DNA of 64,000 nt from Flavobacterium okayamense (lineage in GTDB: Bacteria > Bacteroidota > Bacteroidia > Flavobacteriales > Flavobacteriaceae), in NCBI RefSeq assembly GCF_019702945.1, contig NZ_AP024749.1, positions 1,054,001-1,118,000 on the forward strand, read 5' to 3'. The notes beneath the pieces were generated by a model. It saw only the letters and a program-made list of their open reading frames with translations. It had not been told where the DNA came from and did not search any database. Each line of letters begins with the position of its first letter. Positions within the stretch are counted from its first letter, which is position 1. Position numbers and translations under genes: made by a program. This document shows positions 55,659-64,000 of this stretch, piece after piece.

Positions 55659-58286
55659 ATGAAAGTAAAATTTAGCTTAAGAAACATTTTCTATTTCATT
55701 GTACTTTTTTCAACTAGTTCTTCATTTTCTCAAAATGGAAAACTTTCTGGGAAAGTAACAGATGATTTTGGAAATCCATTATTTGGGGTTAATCTAACTA
55801 TTGAAAACACAAACAAAGGTTCGTCTACAGATTTTGAAGGTAATTATTCAATTAATGATGTACCATCTGGAAACGTAACAGTCGTTGCAAGATATCTTGG
55901 ATTTAAAACTTTAAAAAAAGAAGTTGTTGTTAATGGTAATACTACGTTAGATTTTGTTTTACAAGAAGATGCCACACAATTACAAGATATTATCGTTACT
56001 GGAGTTGTAAATAAAGCTACAAAGTTAAAATCGAGTGTTTCTATTACCTCTGTAAATGTGGAACAAGTGGAACAAACTGTTCCTAGATCTACTGCAGAGA
56101 TTTTTAGAACTATTCCAGGTATTCGTTCAGAATCTTCTGGTGGTGAAGGAAATTCGAATATTTCAGTTCGTGGTGTACCTATTTCTTCTGGTGGTTCTAA
56201 ATATTTACAATTACAAGAGGATGGTTTGCCAGTGCTTTTATATGGTGATATATCTTTTGCAACGGCAGATATTTTTACAAGATTTGATAGAAATGTTGCA
56301 AAAATTGAAGCCATAAGAGGTGGTTCTGCTTCTACATTGTCTTCTAATTCACCTGGGGGAATTATCAATTTTATAAGTAAAACTGGAAAAACAGAAGGAG
56401 GAAGCTTAGCAACAACATTTGGAGTAGATTATAATTCTTTTAGAACAGATATAGAATATGGTACTAAAATAGGAGAAGGTTTATATTTTCATACAGGTGG
56501 TTTTTACAGATTGGGTGAAGGAGTAAGAAGTCCTGGTTTTACTGCTAATAATGGTGGTCAAATGAAGTTTAATATTACTAAAGAATTTGAAAAAGGTTCT
56601 ATAACTATTTATACCAAATTTTTAAATGATAGAGCAGCGGCTTACATGCCAATGCCTATTCAAGTGACAGGGACAAATGCAAATCCTGATTGGGGAAGTG
56701 TTTCTGGCTATGATGCTACTTCTGGAACACAACAATCCATTTATCTAAATCATAATGTAGGTTTAGGGCCAGATGGACAATTAAATAGAACTGCTGTAAG
56801 TGACGGAATGCATCCTGTTTCAAAATCTATAGGAGCTAATTTAGATTTCGATTTAGGGGAAGGTTGGAAAGTGAATAATAATGGTCGTTTTTCAGCAAAT
56901 AGTGGACAGTTTATTGCTCCTTTTCCAGCTCAGGTAGCAACTGCTTCAGAAATAGCTGATTCATTTGGAGTAGGTGCTACTTTAACTTATGCTAATGACG
57001 GTTCTCCTTTTAATAATCCTAATGGCTTAGTTTCAAGAATCCATATGTTTGATGCTAAATTAAATAACTTAAATAATTTCATGAATGATTTAAGAGTATC
57101 AAAGCGATTTGATGAAATTGGTTTAGGGATTACAGCTGGGTATTTTAAATCAATTCAAAATGTATCTATCTCATGGTTATGGAATTCTTATCTTCAAGAA
57201 GTGTCTGATAACAATCCTCGCTTAATTAATGTTACTGATGCTGGAGGGAATTTATTGTCTGAAAATGGATTATATGCTTATGGAACACCATTTTGGGGTA
57301 ATTTAGCTAGAAATTATGATACACAATACAACGTTTCGGCTCCTTATTTAAATGTAGCTTTTGATGTAAATGAGGATTTAATTGTTGAAGGTGGAATTCG
57401 TTATGATAAAGGGAGAGTGAATGGTTCATTTGCTGGAGGAACTAGTACTATTTATGATGTTAATAATGATGGATCAATTTCTGCTCCTGAACAAAATGTG
57501 TTTGCCATTGATAATGCTAATGCTACTGCTGTTGATTACGATTATAGTTATGCCTCTTATACTTTTGGAGCTAATTATTTATTAAACGAACAATCGTCTG
57601 TTTTTGCAAGATATAGTAAAGGTGCTTCTGCTAAAGCAGATAGAATTCTGTTCTCAGGGTTAAATTATCTAGATGGAGATAAAATTAATGCAAGAGATTT
57701 CTTAGCACAATTAGAAATTGGTTATAAAAGAAAATTTAAAGATGGCTATATATTTGTAACAGCTTTCCAATCAACAACAAATGAAGAAGGAGGTTTTGAG
57801 GCAACTTCAAATAGTATCATTGAGAATGATTATAAATCTTTAGGTTTAGAATTAGAATCTTCTTACAATGTTACAGAAGACTTAAACCTTAGAGGGGCTT
57901 TTACATACACAAATGCAGAAATCACATCTGGACCAAATGACGGTAATCAAGCTAGAAGACAACCAAAACTAATGTATAATTTTATTCCAACATATAGTTT
58001 TTCTAAAAAGAAAAATACTTTTGGATTAAGTTTTATAGGGCAAACAAAAGCATTTGCACAAGATTCTAATGAATTAGTAATGAATGGATTTGTTATTGTA
58101 AATGGCTTTTTAGAATTCACTTTAGTTAAAGATTTAGCCTTAAATATTTCTGGAAATAATTTATTTAATACACTAGCAATTACAGAAGCAGAAGAAGGAA
58201 GTATAACAGAGAATGCAACAAATATTGTAAGAGCTAGACCTTTACCAGGCAGATCATTATCAATGGCTTTGTCATATCGATTTTAA
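55659..58286 (+). CDS. TonB-dependent receptor of the sugar locus
   Basis: An 875-residue outer-membrane receptor. A signal peptide ends near SSFSQ. A carboxypeptidase-regulatory-like domain (SGKVTDDFGNPLFGVNLTIENTN) precedes the plug (STAEIFRTIPGIR, SNISVRGVPI, VAKIEAIRGGSASTL) and a 22-strand barrel closing with SLSMALSYRF. It is not of SusC size and no SusD gene follows. The layout resembles receptors in TonB-fed sucrose loci such as Xanthomonas suxA. The ATG at 55659 was chosen over a TTG at 55650. Confidence 0.93.
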   Translation: MKVKFSLRNIFYFIVLFSTSSSFSQNGKLSGKVTDDFGNPLFGVNLTIENTNKGSSTDFEGNYSINDVPSGNVTVVARYLGFKTLKKEVVVNGNTTLDFVLQEDATQLQDIIVTGVVNKATKLKSSVSITSVNVEQVEQTVPRSTAEIFRTIPGIRSESSGGEGNSNISVRGVPISSGGSKYLQLQEDGLPVLLYGDISFATADIFTRFDRNVAKIEAIRGGSASTLSSNSPGGIINFISKTGKTEGGSLATTFGVDYNSFRTDIEYGTKIGEGLYFHTGGFYRLGEGVRSPGFTANNGGQMKFNITKEFEKGSITIYTKFLNDRAAAYMPMPIQVTGTNANPDWGSVSGYDATSGTQQSIYLNHNVGLGPDGQLNRTAVSDGMHPVSKSIGANLDFDLGEGWKVNNNGRFSANSGQFIAPFPAQVATASEIADSFGVGATLTYANDGSPFNNPNGLVSRIHMFDAKLNNLNNFMNDLRVSKRFDEIGLGITAGYFKSIQNVSISWLWNSYLQEVSDNNPRLINVTDAGGNLLSENGLYAYGTPFWGNLARNYDTQYNVSAPYLNVAFDVNEDLIVEGGIRYDKGRVNGSFAGGTSTIYDVNNDGSISAPEQNVFAIDNANATAVDYDYSYASYTFGANYLLNEQSSVFARYSKGASAKADRILFSGLNYLDGDKINARDFLAQLEIGYKRKFKDGYIFVTAFQSTTNEEGGFEATSNSIIENDYKSLGLELESSYNVTEDLNLRGAFTYTNAEITSGPNDGNQARRQPKLMYNFIPTYSFSKKKNTFGLSFIGQTKAFAQDSNELVMNGFVIVNGFLEFTLVKDLALNISGNNLFNTLAITEAEEGSITENATNIVRARPLPGRSLSMALSYRF

Positions 58287-58309
58287 ATTTTAGTTAGATT
58301 ATGATGAGA

Positions 58310-58355
58310 TAAATCCCTATACCTAAAGCGTGCGTATTTAGGTATGGGATTTATT
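58310..58355 (+). terminator. Strong hairpin between receptor and transporter genes
   Basis: ATAAATCCC-(T)-ATACCTAAA pairs with TTTAGGTAT-GGGATTTAT around a 9-base loop: 18 bp with one bulge. A TGTAATATTTTTG tail makes it a partial terminator or an mRNA-stabilising hairpin that could set receptor expression above the downstream genes. Confidence 0.7.
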
Positions 58356-58406
58356 GTAATATTTTTGTTTAAAAGGGTCGGATAGCAAACCTTATATTTA
58401 CGAATA

Positions 58407-59714
58407 ATGATAAGAAAAGTAAAACTGAATTTTTGGCAAATCCTAAACATGAATGTTGGTTTTTTAGGTATTCAATATAGTTTTGGTTTGCAACAAAGTG
58501 CAGTAAATCCTATCTATGATTTTTTAGGAGCTAGTCCAGATGAAATTCCTTTGTTAAATCTTGCTGGTCCAGTTACAGGGTTATTAGTACAGCCTATAAT
58601 TGGAGCTTTAAGTGATAAAACTTGGCATCCAAAATGGGGCCGAAGAAAACCTTATTTTTTGATTGGTGCTTTGTTATGTAGTTTAAGTTTAATAGCTTTT
58701 CCTTTTAGTAGTTCTTTGTGGGTGGCAGCTAGCTTACTTTGGATTTTAGATGCAGGAAACAATATGGCTATGGAACCTTATAGGGCTTTTGTAGCGGATA
58801 AATTAATTGAAGAGCAACAACCGTTGGGCTTTCAAATGCAAAGCTTTTTTACTGGTTTGGGACAAACCTTGGCTAATTTATCCTTATTTATTTTTCCGTT
58901 AATTATTGTTGGGAAAACAGGTTCATTACCAACTTGGGTTTATGCTTCTTTTTTCTTAGGTGCAGTTTGTTCGATAGGTTCAATTTGGTGGAGTATGAAA
59001 ACAACTCCTGAGATTCCTCCCACTCAAGAAGAACTGTCTCTGATAAAAAATAAAAAGAATGTTTTTTTAGAACCTTTAATTGAAATTTTCTCAGCCATTG
59101 GTGCTATGCCTAAAGTAATGTGGCAATTAGCCATAGTTTATTTGTTTCAATGGTATGCGCTGTTTTGTTACTGGCAAAATTCTTCAAAAAGTATAGCTTT
59201 GTCGGTTTGGAACGCTACTCCAAAAACAAATCCTGAAGCCTATGAAAAAGCGGTAAGTTGGACAGGTTTGGTAAATGGTTGGTACAATGTAGTAACATTT
59301 TTAATTGCCTTTGCTTTAGTTGGTTTTGCAAAAAAATATGGAGCAAAAAGGGTACACTTTATTTGTTTATTATTAGCAGCTTTAGGCTTTCTAGCTTTTC
59401 CACATATTGAAAATAAAAACTGGCTATTTTTTGCTACAACTGGCTTTGGTATAGGATGGGCAAGTATGATGGGAATTCCTTATTTAATGGTAGTTTCAGA
59501 CATACCAAAAGAACGTTATGGAGTTTATATGGGAATCATTAATATGATGATTGTAATTCCAATGATTATTCAAAATCTTTCATTTGGTTATATTTTAAAA
59601 AACTTTTTGGATAATGATCCTAGAAATGCAATAACATTTGCAGGTGTTTTGTTAATGTTGGCTGCAATTTATACGCTTTTAATTAAGAATAAAAGAGAAA
59701 TTAGGAAAGTTTAA
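58407..59714 (+). CDS. MFS sugar transporter (GPH/SLC45-like)
   Basis: A 435-residue transporter with twelve membrane segments. The loop after helix 2 reads GALSDKTWHPKWGRRKPYF, the RxGRR-type signature of disaccharide:proton symporters (sucrose or maltose). FGLQQSAVNPIYDFLGA at the start is also typical. It should move the sugar taken up by the TonB receptor across the inner membrane. It lies 6 bases before the glycosidase gene. Confidence 0.9.
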   Translation: MIRKVKLNFWQILNMNVGFLGIQYSFGLQQSAVNPIYDFLGASPDEIPLLNLAGPVTGLLVQPIIGALSDKTWHPKWGRRKPYFLIGALLCSLSLIAFPFSSSLWVAASLLWILDAGNNMAMEPYRAFVADKLIEEQQPLGFQMQSFFTGLGQTLANLSLFIFPLIIVGKTGSLPTWVYASFFLGAVCSIGSIWWSMKTTPEIPPTQEELSLIKNKKNVFLEPLIEIFSAIGAMPKVMWQLAIVYLFQWYALFCYWQNSSKSIALSVWNATPKTNPEAYEKAVSWTGLVNGWYNVVTFLIAFALVGFAKKYGAKRVHFICLLLAALGFLAFPHIENKNWLFFATTGFGIGWASMMGIPYLMVVSDIPKERYGVYMGIINMMIVIPMIIQNLSFGYILKNFLDNDPRNAITFAGVLLMLAAIYTLLIKNKREIRKV

Positions 59715-59720
59715 ATAATT

Positions 59721-60896
59721 ATGGAAACTATATATTATGATAAAGCAATAGAATTATTGCATAAAGTATCAACGCCAAATGGGTTTTTAGCAAGTGCCGA
59801 AAACACGTCTAACTATCAAAGAGTATGGGCACGTGACGGTGTAATTTGTGGTTTGGCAGCTTTGGCTTCGGATGATATAAAATTAATAGAGACATTTAAA
59901 AGTACTCTTGAAACATTAGCTAAATACCAACATGAAATAGGAACTATTCCATCTAATGTGTTAATTGGTGTGGATAAAGTAGATGTAAGCTATGGTGGAT
60001 TAGCAGGTAGAGTAGATGCTGTAACTTGGTTTATTATTGGTGTTTGCCAATACGCTTTTCACACAAAAGATGATTCCTTTGTTAAGAAATATGAAAATGA
60101 AATAGAAAAAGCATTACGATTATTAGAAGCTTGGGAATTTAATAATAAGCATCTTATATATGTGCCTTTATCTGGTAATTGGGCAGATGAATATATAACA
60201 GACGGTTATGTTTTATACGATCAATTACTTCGTGTTTGGGCTTTAAAAAGTTATAATCATTTTAAAAAAAATAAAGCAATTACTATTAAAATAGATAAAA
60301 TTATTAAGCAAATACAAGTTAATTTTCTCCCTAATGCAGAAGGTCAAAAATTTCATGAAAGAGCTTATTATGAATTGGATTTTAAAGAGTATTTACCCTG
60401 TTCTTTTTCTCCGTCTGGATATAAAAATCAGTTTGATGCTTTTGCCAATTCATTAGTGTTATTGCTAAATATTGGTACAGAGAAAATTCAAAATAAAATT
60501 ATTAATCATTCCTATGATTTAGCTTTAAGTACAAAGTTAGGATTACTTCCAGCATTTTGGCCTCCTATTTTTGAAAATGAAGAATATTGGAACTTACTTA
60601 AAGATAATTGTAAATATGAGTTTAGAAATTATCCTTATGAATTTCATAACGGGGGAAGCTGGCCGATGGTAAATGGTTTCTTTGGAATGGCATTACTATT
60701 TAAATCTCAAAAAAACATGGCTAAAGCAATTCTAGATCGAATAAATGAAGCTAATTCGTTAAATAATTTTTCATTTTTTGAAAATTTTAATTCAAACTCT
60801 TCAATGCCAAACGGCGTTGCTTTTTGTGCTTGGAGTGCAGCTGCCACTATTCTAGTAAATCAATCTTTATATACTAATTTTAAAATTTTACTGTAA
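59721..60896 (+). CDS. (Alpha/alpha)6-barrel glycoside hydrolase, candidate invertase
   Basis: A 391-residue cytosolic protein (no signal peptide) of the GH100/amylo-1,6-glucosidase-like fold. Marks: YQRVWARDGVICGLAAL, AGRVDAVTWFIIGV, NWADEYITDGYVLYDQLLRVWAL, and HNGGSWPMVNGFFG. The aspartate of WARD is a good candidate acid. The following sugar kinase suggests that a product needing phosphorylation, such as fructose, is released, so sucrose hydrolysis is the preferred reading. An alpha-glucosidase-type activity cannot be excluded. Confidence 0.75.
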   Translation: METIYYDKAIELLHKVSTPNGFLASAENTSNYQRVWARDGVICGLAALASDDIKLIETFKSTLETLAKYQHEIGTIPSNVLIGVDKVDVSYGGLAGRVDAVTWFIIGVCQYAFHTKDDSFVKKYENEIEKALRLLEAWEFNNKHLIYVPLSGNWADEYITDGYVLYDQLLRVWALKSYNHFKKNKAITIKIDKIIKQIQVNFLPNAEGQKFHERAYYELDFKEYLPCSFSPSGYKNQFDAFANSLVLLLNIGTEKIQNKIINHSYDLALSTKLGLLPAFWPPIFENEEYWNLLKDNCKYEFRNYPYEFHNGGSWPMVNGFFGMALLFKSQKNMAKAILDRINEANSLNNFSFFENFNSNSSMPNGVAFCAWSAAATILVNQSLYTNFKILL

Positions 60897-60897
60897 A

Positions 60898-61827
60898 TTG
60901 AAAACAATAGATATAATATGTATAGGTGAGGTTTTAATTGATTTTATTGGTCACGAAATAAATACTTCAATAAATAGAACTAAAGATTACCATCGTTTTT
61001 TAGGAGGTTCCCCTACTAATGTTGCTGTTAATGCAGCAAGAATAGGGTTGAATCCCTTACTAGTAGCTTCCTGTGGACAAGATGGATTAGGCGATTATAT
61101 CATTAGAAAATTAAAAGCAAATAAGATTGATGTATCGAGTATTAAAAAAGTTGAAACAGAACCAACTTCGGTAATTTTTGTTTCAAAATCAACTGATACA
61201 CCAGATTTTATTCCCTACAGACAAGCGGATTGTAATATTACCATTGAACAATTAACAAATGAAAGTATTGCAAAAGCAAAAATTTTTCATACTACTTGTT
61301 TTGCATTAAGTAAAAACCCAGCAAGAGAAACTATTTTAAATAGAGCTAAGAAAGCAAAGGAGTTAGGGGTTCAACTAAGTATAGATATCAATTTTTCTGA
61401 AAAAATTTGGCCAGACAGGGAAGAAGCTAAACGGGTTTTAAGCGATTATTTGTCAAATGATCCACTGGTTAAATTGAGTGAAGACGATTGTTACAGACTT
61501 TTTGCTGAAGTAAAATCAGAAGAATTTATTTTTGATTATTTTCATAATCTAGGAGTTACTACAATTTGCTTAACAAAAGGAAAAAAAGGAGTTGTGGTCT
61601 CAGATGTAAAAGAAGGAGTATTCTTTCAAGAAGTAATATCTATAAAAGAAGTAAAAGATACAACTGGTGCTGGTGATGCTTTTTGGACTGGTTTTTTATA
61701 TGCACAAATTAATACAAAATCATTAGAAGAATCTGTTACAATCGCTCAAAAACTAGCAGCTATTAAACTTCAAAATGTGGGAAGGCTTCCAGACGATATT
61801 AATTTAGAGCAAATTTTAAATGTCTAA
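60898..61827 (+). CDS. PfkB-family sugar kinase, probable fructokinase
   Basis: A 309-residue ribokinase-fold enzyme: IICIGEVLIDFIGHE at the start, FLGGSPTNVAVNAARIG (sugar-binding GG), and the catalytic signature DTTGAGDAFWTGFLYA. The start must be the TTG at 60898, since the next ATG is out of frame. It begins one base after the glycosidase stop. It would phosphorylate the fructose released by the upstream enzyme. Confidence 0.88.
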   Translation: MKTIDIICIGEVLIDFIGHEINTSINRTKDYHRFLGGSPTNVAVNAARIGLNPLLVASCGQDGLGDYIIRKLKANKIDVSSIKKVETEPTSVIFVSKSTDTPDFIPYRQADCNITIEQLTNESIAKAKIFHTTCFALSKNPARETILNRAKKAKELGVQLSIDINFSEKIWPDREEAKRVLSDYLSNDPLVKLSEDDCYRLFAEVKSEEFIFDYFHNLGVTTICLTKGKKGVVVSDVKEGVFFQEVISIKEVKDTTGAGDAFWTGFLYAQINTKSLEESVTIAQKLAAIKLQNVGRLPDDINLEQILNV

Positions 61828-61858
61828 GTTATAATTTCTTAAATTTTGGGTCAGTTAT

Positions 61859-62877
61859 ATGAAATGTTATAAAAAAAATGCTTTTAGTTTAGCTTTTTTA
61901 TTTTTTTGTTTTTCATTTAGTTAAAATTTGTCAAATGATTGTCGAAACTATATACAGCTTTGCCAAATCCATTTCCTTTGGGTTCACAAATAATAACGGT
62001 TACATTTACGAATGTTACTACTAATGGTTGTAGTTTTTTCAATGACATTAGAATTTATAATGGATGAAACTCCAGTATTTAATTCTATTGATTCAAAATT
62101 ATTAGTGATTTGAGAAGAGAGTACCCCATTGACGCAAGATGAAATTAAAGTTTTTAATACATCTTCATTTGAAAATATAATGATTTGTACAGATGTTTCA
62201 AATTCTTCCGTTTTCTTGAATGCAGGGTTAGTTGATGAAACGATTATTCCCAATCTTGCCTATCAATGGAATCTAGATAGTCAAGCTATTACTAAAGCAA
62301 ATTAACATACTTATCAAGCGACAACTATTAGAGATTATAGTGTAGAAGTTACGAATAGTTTAGGATGCACTAGTATAAGGGAAATACAAGTGAATCTATC
62401 TAATGTTATTATTAATACTTTCAATATCATAGACTTAGAGGAGATGAATACAGTTGCTGTTATGGTTAACGGGTGATGGTTTATATCTATACAGTATAGA
62501 TAGCGAAAACTATCAAGATAGTCCTGTTTTTTATGATGTATTACTGGGATTGTTCACCGTTTATAAGTATGATTTAAATAGATGTGGAATTTCAAAAGAA
62601 TCGATAAGTTGTTGTGTTAGGGATTAGAAAATTTTTCACACCAAATTGGTAATGAAATCAACGATTTTTGGAGTGTAAAAGGATTTGATAGTCGTTTTGG
62701 AAGTCAAACCACGATTTCCATATTTAATCGATATGGTAAATAAAATAAATTTCCTCTTCTTCTCAAGGCTGAGATGAAACCTTTAATAATGTTAATTTAC
62801 CTGCTTCGGATTATTGGTGTTCTATTAATATGTTAGATGGAAGTGTTTAAAAAGGGCATTTTTCATTAAAAATATAA
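61859..62877 (+). pseudogene. Decayed gene for a T9SS-secreted protein with gliding-motility C-terminal domain
   Basis: The 1.15 kb between the sugar kinase and the malic enzyme gene holds no intact gene but many translatable fragments in order. ATG at 61859 opens a signal peptide (MKCYKKNAFSLAFLFF), which a TAA soon interrupts. Later fragments are TVTFTNVTTNGCSFFN, DYSVEVTNSLGCTS (from 62333), YSIDSENYQDSPVF, SQTTISIFNRYGK (62702-62740) and SDYWCSINMLDGS. The order and wording match the repeats and type B sorting domain of CHU-type secreted proteins. Several stops and frameshifts separate them, so it is a remnant. Confidence 0.8.
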
Positions 62878-62977
62878 TAGAAATAATATTTTTTTTCATT
62901 TTCATAAAAGAGTAGCTATAAAATTTTTTTCTTTCGTTGCTTATTTTAACTTTGTAAGTTCATATAAATCTGATTAT

Positions 62978-64000
62978 ATGCATAGGGATACGAAACGTAG
63001 AGAAGCTCTATTATATCACGCAAAACCAACACCTGGAAAAATTCAGGTTATACCTACAAAAAAATATGCAACTCAAAGAGATTTATCTTTGGCATATTCG
63101 CCGGGAGTTGCTGAACCATGTTTAGAAATTGCTAAAGATGTAAATAACGTTTATAAATATACGGCTAAAGGTAATTTGGTCGCTGTAATTTCAAACGGAA
63201 CTGCTGTATTAGGATTGGGCGATATTGGGGCAGAAGCTTCAAAGCCTGTTATGGAAGGTAAAGGATTGCTATTTAAAATTTTCGCCGATATTGATGTGTT
63301 TGATATTGAAGTTGGAACAAAAGACATTGAAGAATTTATAGCTACTGTAAAAAATATCGCACCAACTTTTGGTGGAATTAACCTAGAAGATATTAAAGCT
63401 CCAGAATCTTTTGAAATAGAAAGACGATTAGTAGAAGAGCTTAATATTCCTGTAATGCATGACGATCAACACGGAACGGCAATTATTTCATCAGCAGCTT
63501 TATTAAACGCATTAGAATTAGCAGAAAAAAAACCTGAAGATGTAAAAGTAGTAGTTTCTGGAGCTGGTTCAGCGGCTTTGGCTTGTGCTAATTTATATTT
63601 ACTTCTTGGTGTTAAAGTAGAAAACATATTCATGTTTGATAAAGACGGGATGTTAACTACATGCCGTGAGGATTTATCTGAACTTCAAAAAAAATATGCA
63701 AAATCTTGTGAACCTCAGACCCTTAAGGAAGCTATTATAGATGCTGATGTTTTTTTAGGATTATCTGTTGGGAATGTGTTAACTCCAGAAATGTTGTTAA
63801 CCATGAGAAGTAACCCTATAGTTTTTGCTATGGCAAATCCAGTTCCTGAGATTGATTATCAGTTGGCAATAGATACTAGAGAAGATATTATAATGGCAAC
63901 CGGTCGTTCAGATCATCCAAACCAAGTAAATAATGTTCTTGGATTTCCATACATTTTCCGTGGTGCGTTAGATGTTCGTGCTACTAAGATTAACGAAGAA
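62978..64000 (+). CDS. maeB: Malic enzyme, N-terminal part (runs off the window)
   Basis: The first 341 residues of an oxidative decarboxylating malate dehydrogenase. [67 protein letters not shown] and the dinucleotide loop [12 protein letters not shown] are all present. The homology suggests the MaeB type, whose C terminus often carries a phosphotransacetylase-like domain; that part is outside the window. TAACTTTG at 62947-62954 is a likely -7 box. Confidence 0.93.
   Translation, partial: MHRDTKRREALLYHAKPTPGKIQVIPTKKYATQRDLSLAYSPGVAEPCLEIAKDVNNVYKYTAKGNLVAVISNGTAVLGLGDIGAEASKPVMEGKGLLFKIFADIDVFDIEVGTKDIEEFIATVKNIAPTFGGINLEDIKAPESFEIERRLVEELNIPVMHDDQHGTAIISSAALLNALELAEKKPEDVKVVVSGAGSAALACANLYLLLGVKVENIFMFDKDGMLTTCREDLSELQKKYAKSCEPQTLKEAIIDADVFLGLSVGNVLTPEMLLTMRSNPIVFAMANPVPEIDYQLAIDTREDIIMATGRSDHPNQVNNVLGFPYIFRGALDVRATKINEE

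Noticed and set aside
61984..62253. Minus-strand open frame of 89 codons
   Set aside because: It is antisense to the pseudogene, whose plus-strand fragments match a known domain; the minus reading has no recognisable feature.

Overview
The window is AT-rich DNA from a member of the Bacteroidota, almost certainly a Flavobacteriaceae close to Flavobacterium. Evidence: Bacteroidota-type promoters (TTTG, about 19 bp, TAnnTTTG), an alternative complex III respiratory cluster, large TonB-dependent receptors, a decayed gene with a gliding-motility/T9SS type B C-terminal domain, DUF2723, DUF3667 and DUF4407 proteins, and a bacterial GGGP-synthase homologue. It is ordinary chromosome; no phage, plasmid, CRISPR array or transposase was seen.

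Layout. 1-5 kb (minus strand): a truncated TonB receptor behind a TPP riboswitch, then a tight five-gene run (phosphopantetheinyl transferase, GGGP synthase, PnuC, DUF4301, ArfB). 5-13 kb: ahcY, a DUF4407 membrane protein, a sulfide:quinone oxidoreductase-like flavoprotein, a cyclase, hemW and ruvC. Between hemW and ruvC sits a four-helix-bundle gene flanked by inverted repeats. 13-20 kb: flippase-like protein and glycosyltransferase, a BlaI/M56 pair with three tandem operator dyads, umuC-umuD. 20-23 kb: rplM-rpsI-rpsB-tsf. 23-35 kb: an orphan LacI regulator, a serine hydrolase with SdpI/SdpR, polA, a phosphoesterase with a thioredoxin lacking its cysteines, a deacetylase, a DUF2723 protein and tRNA-Gln. 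35-41 kb: rimP-nusA-infB, with a terminator-like hairpin inside its own leader. 41-52.5 kb: actABCDEF followed by coxB and coxA, a complete quinol-to-oxygen branch without a bc1 complex. 52.5-54.5 kb: ruvB and queG.

54.5-62 kb is a compact carbohydrate locus: LacI repressor, two identical 14-bp operators, a TonB-dependent receptor without a SusD partner, an MFS disaccharide transporter, an (alpha/alpha)6 glycosidase and a PfkB sugar kinase. It looks like a complete outer membrane-to-cytoplasm route for a small sugar, most likely sucrose. It is followed by a heavily decayed T9SS-secreted protein gene and the start of a malic enzyme gene.

The most unusual signals are the repeat-derived ones between 9 and 26 kb: the repeat-bounded four-helix-bundle gene, short interspersed repeats read in frame inside hemW and a glycosyltransferase gene, and repeats lying on or next to stop codons. 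All assignments were made by reading the sequence; no database search was run.
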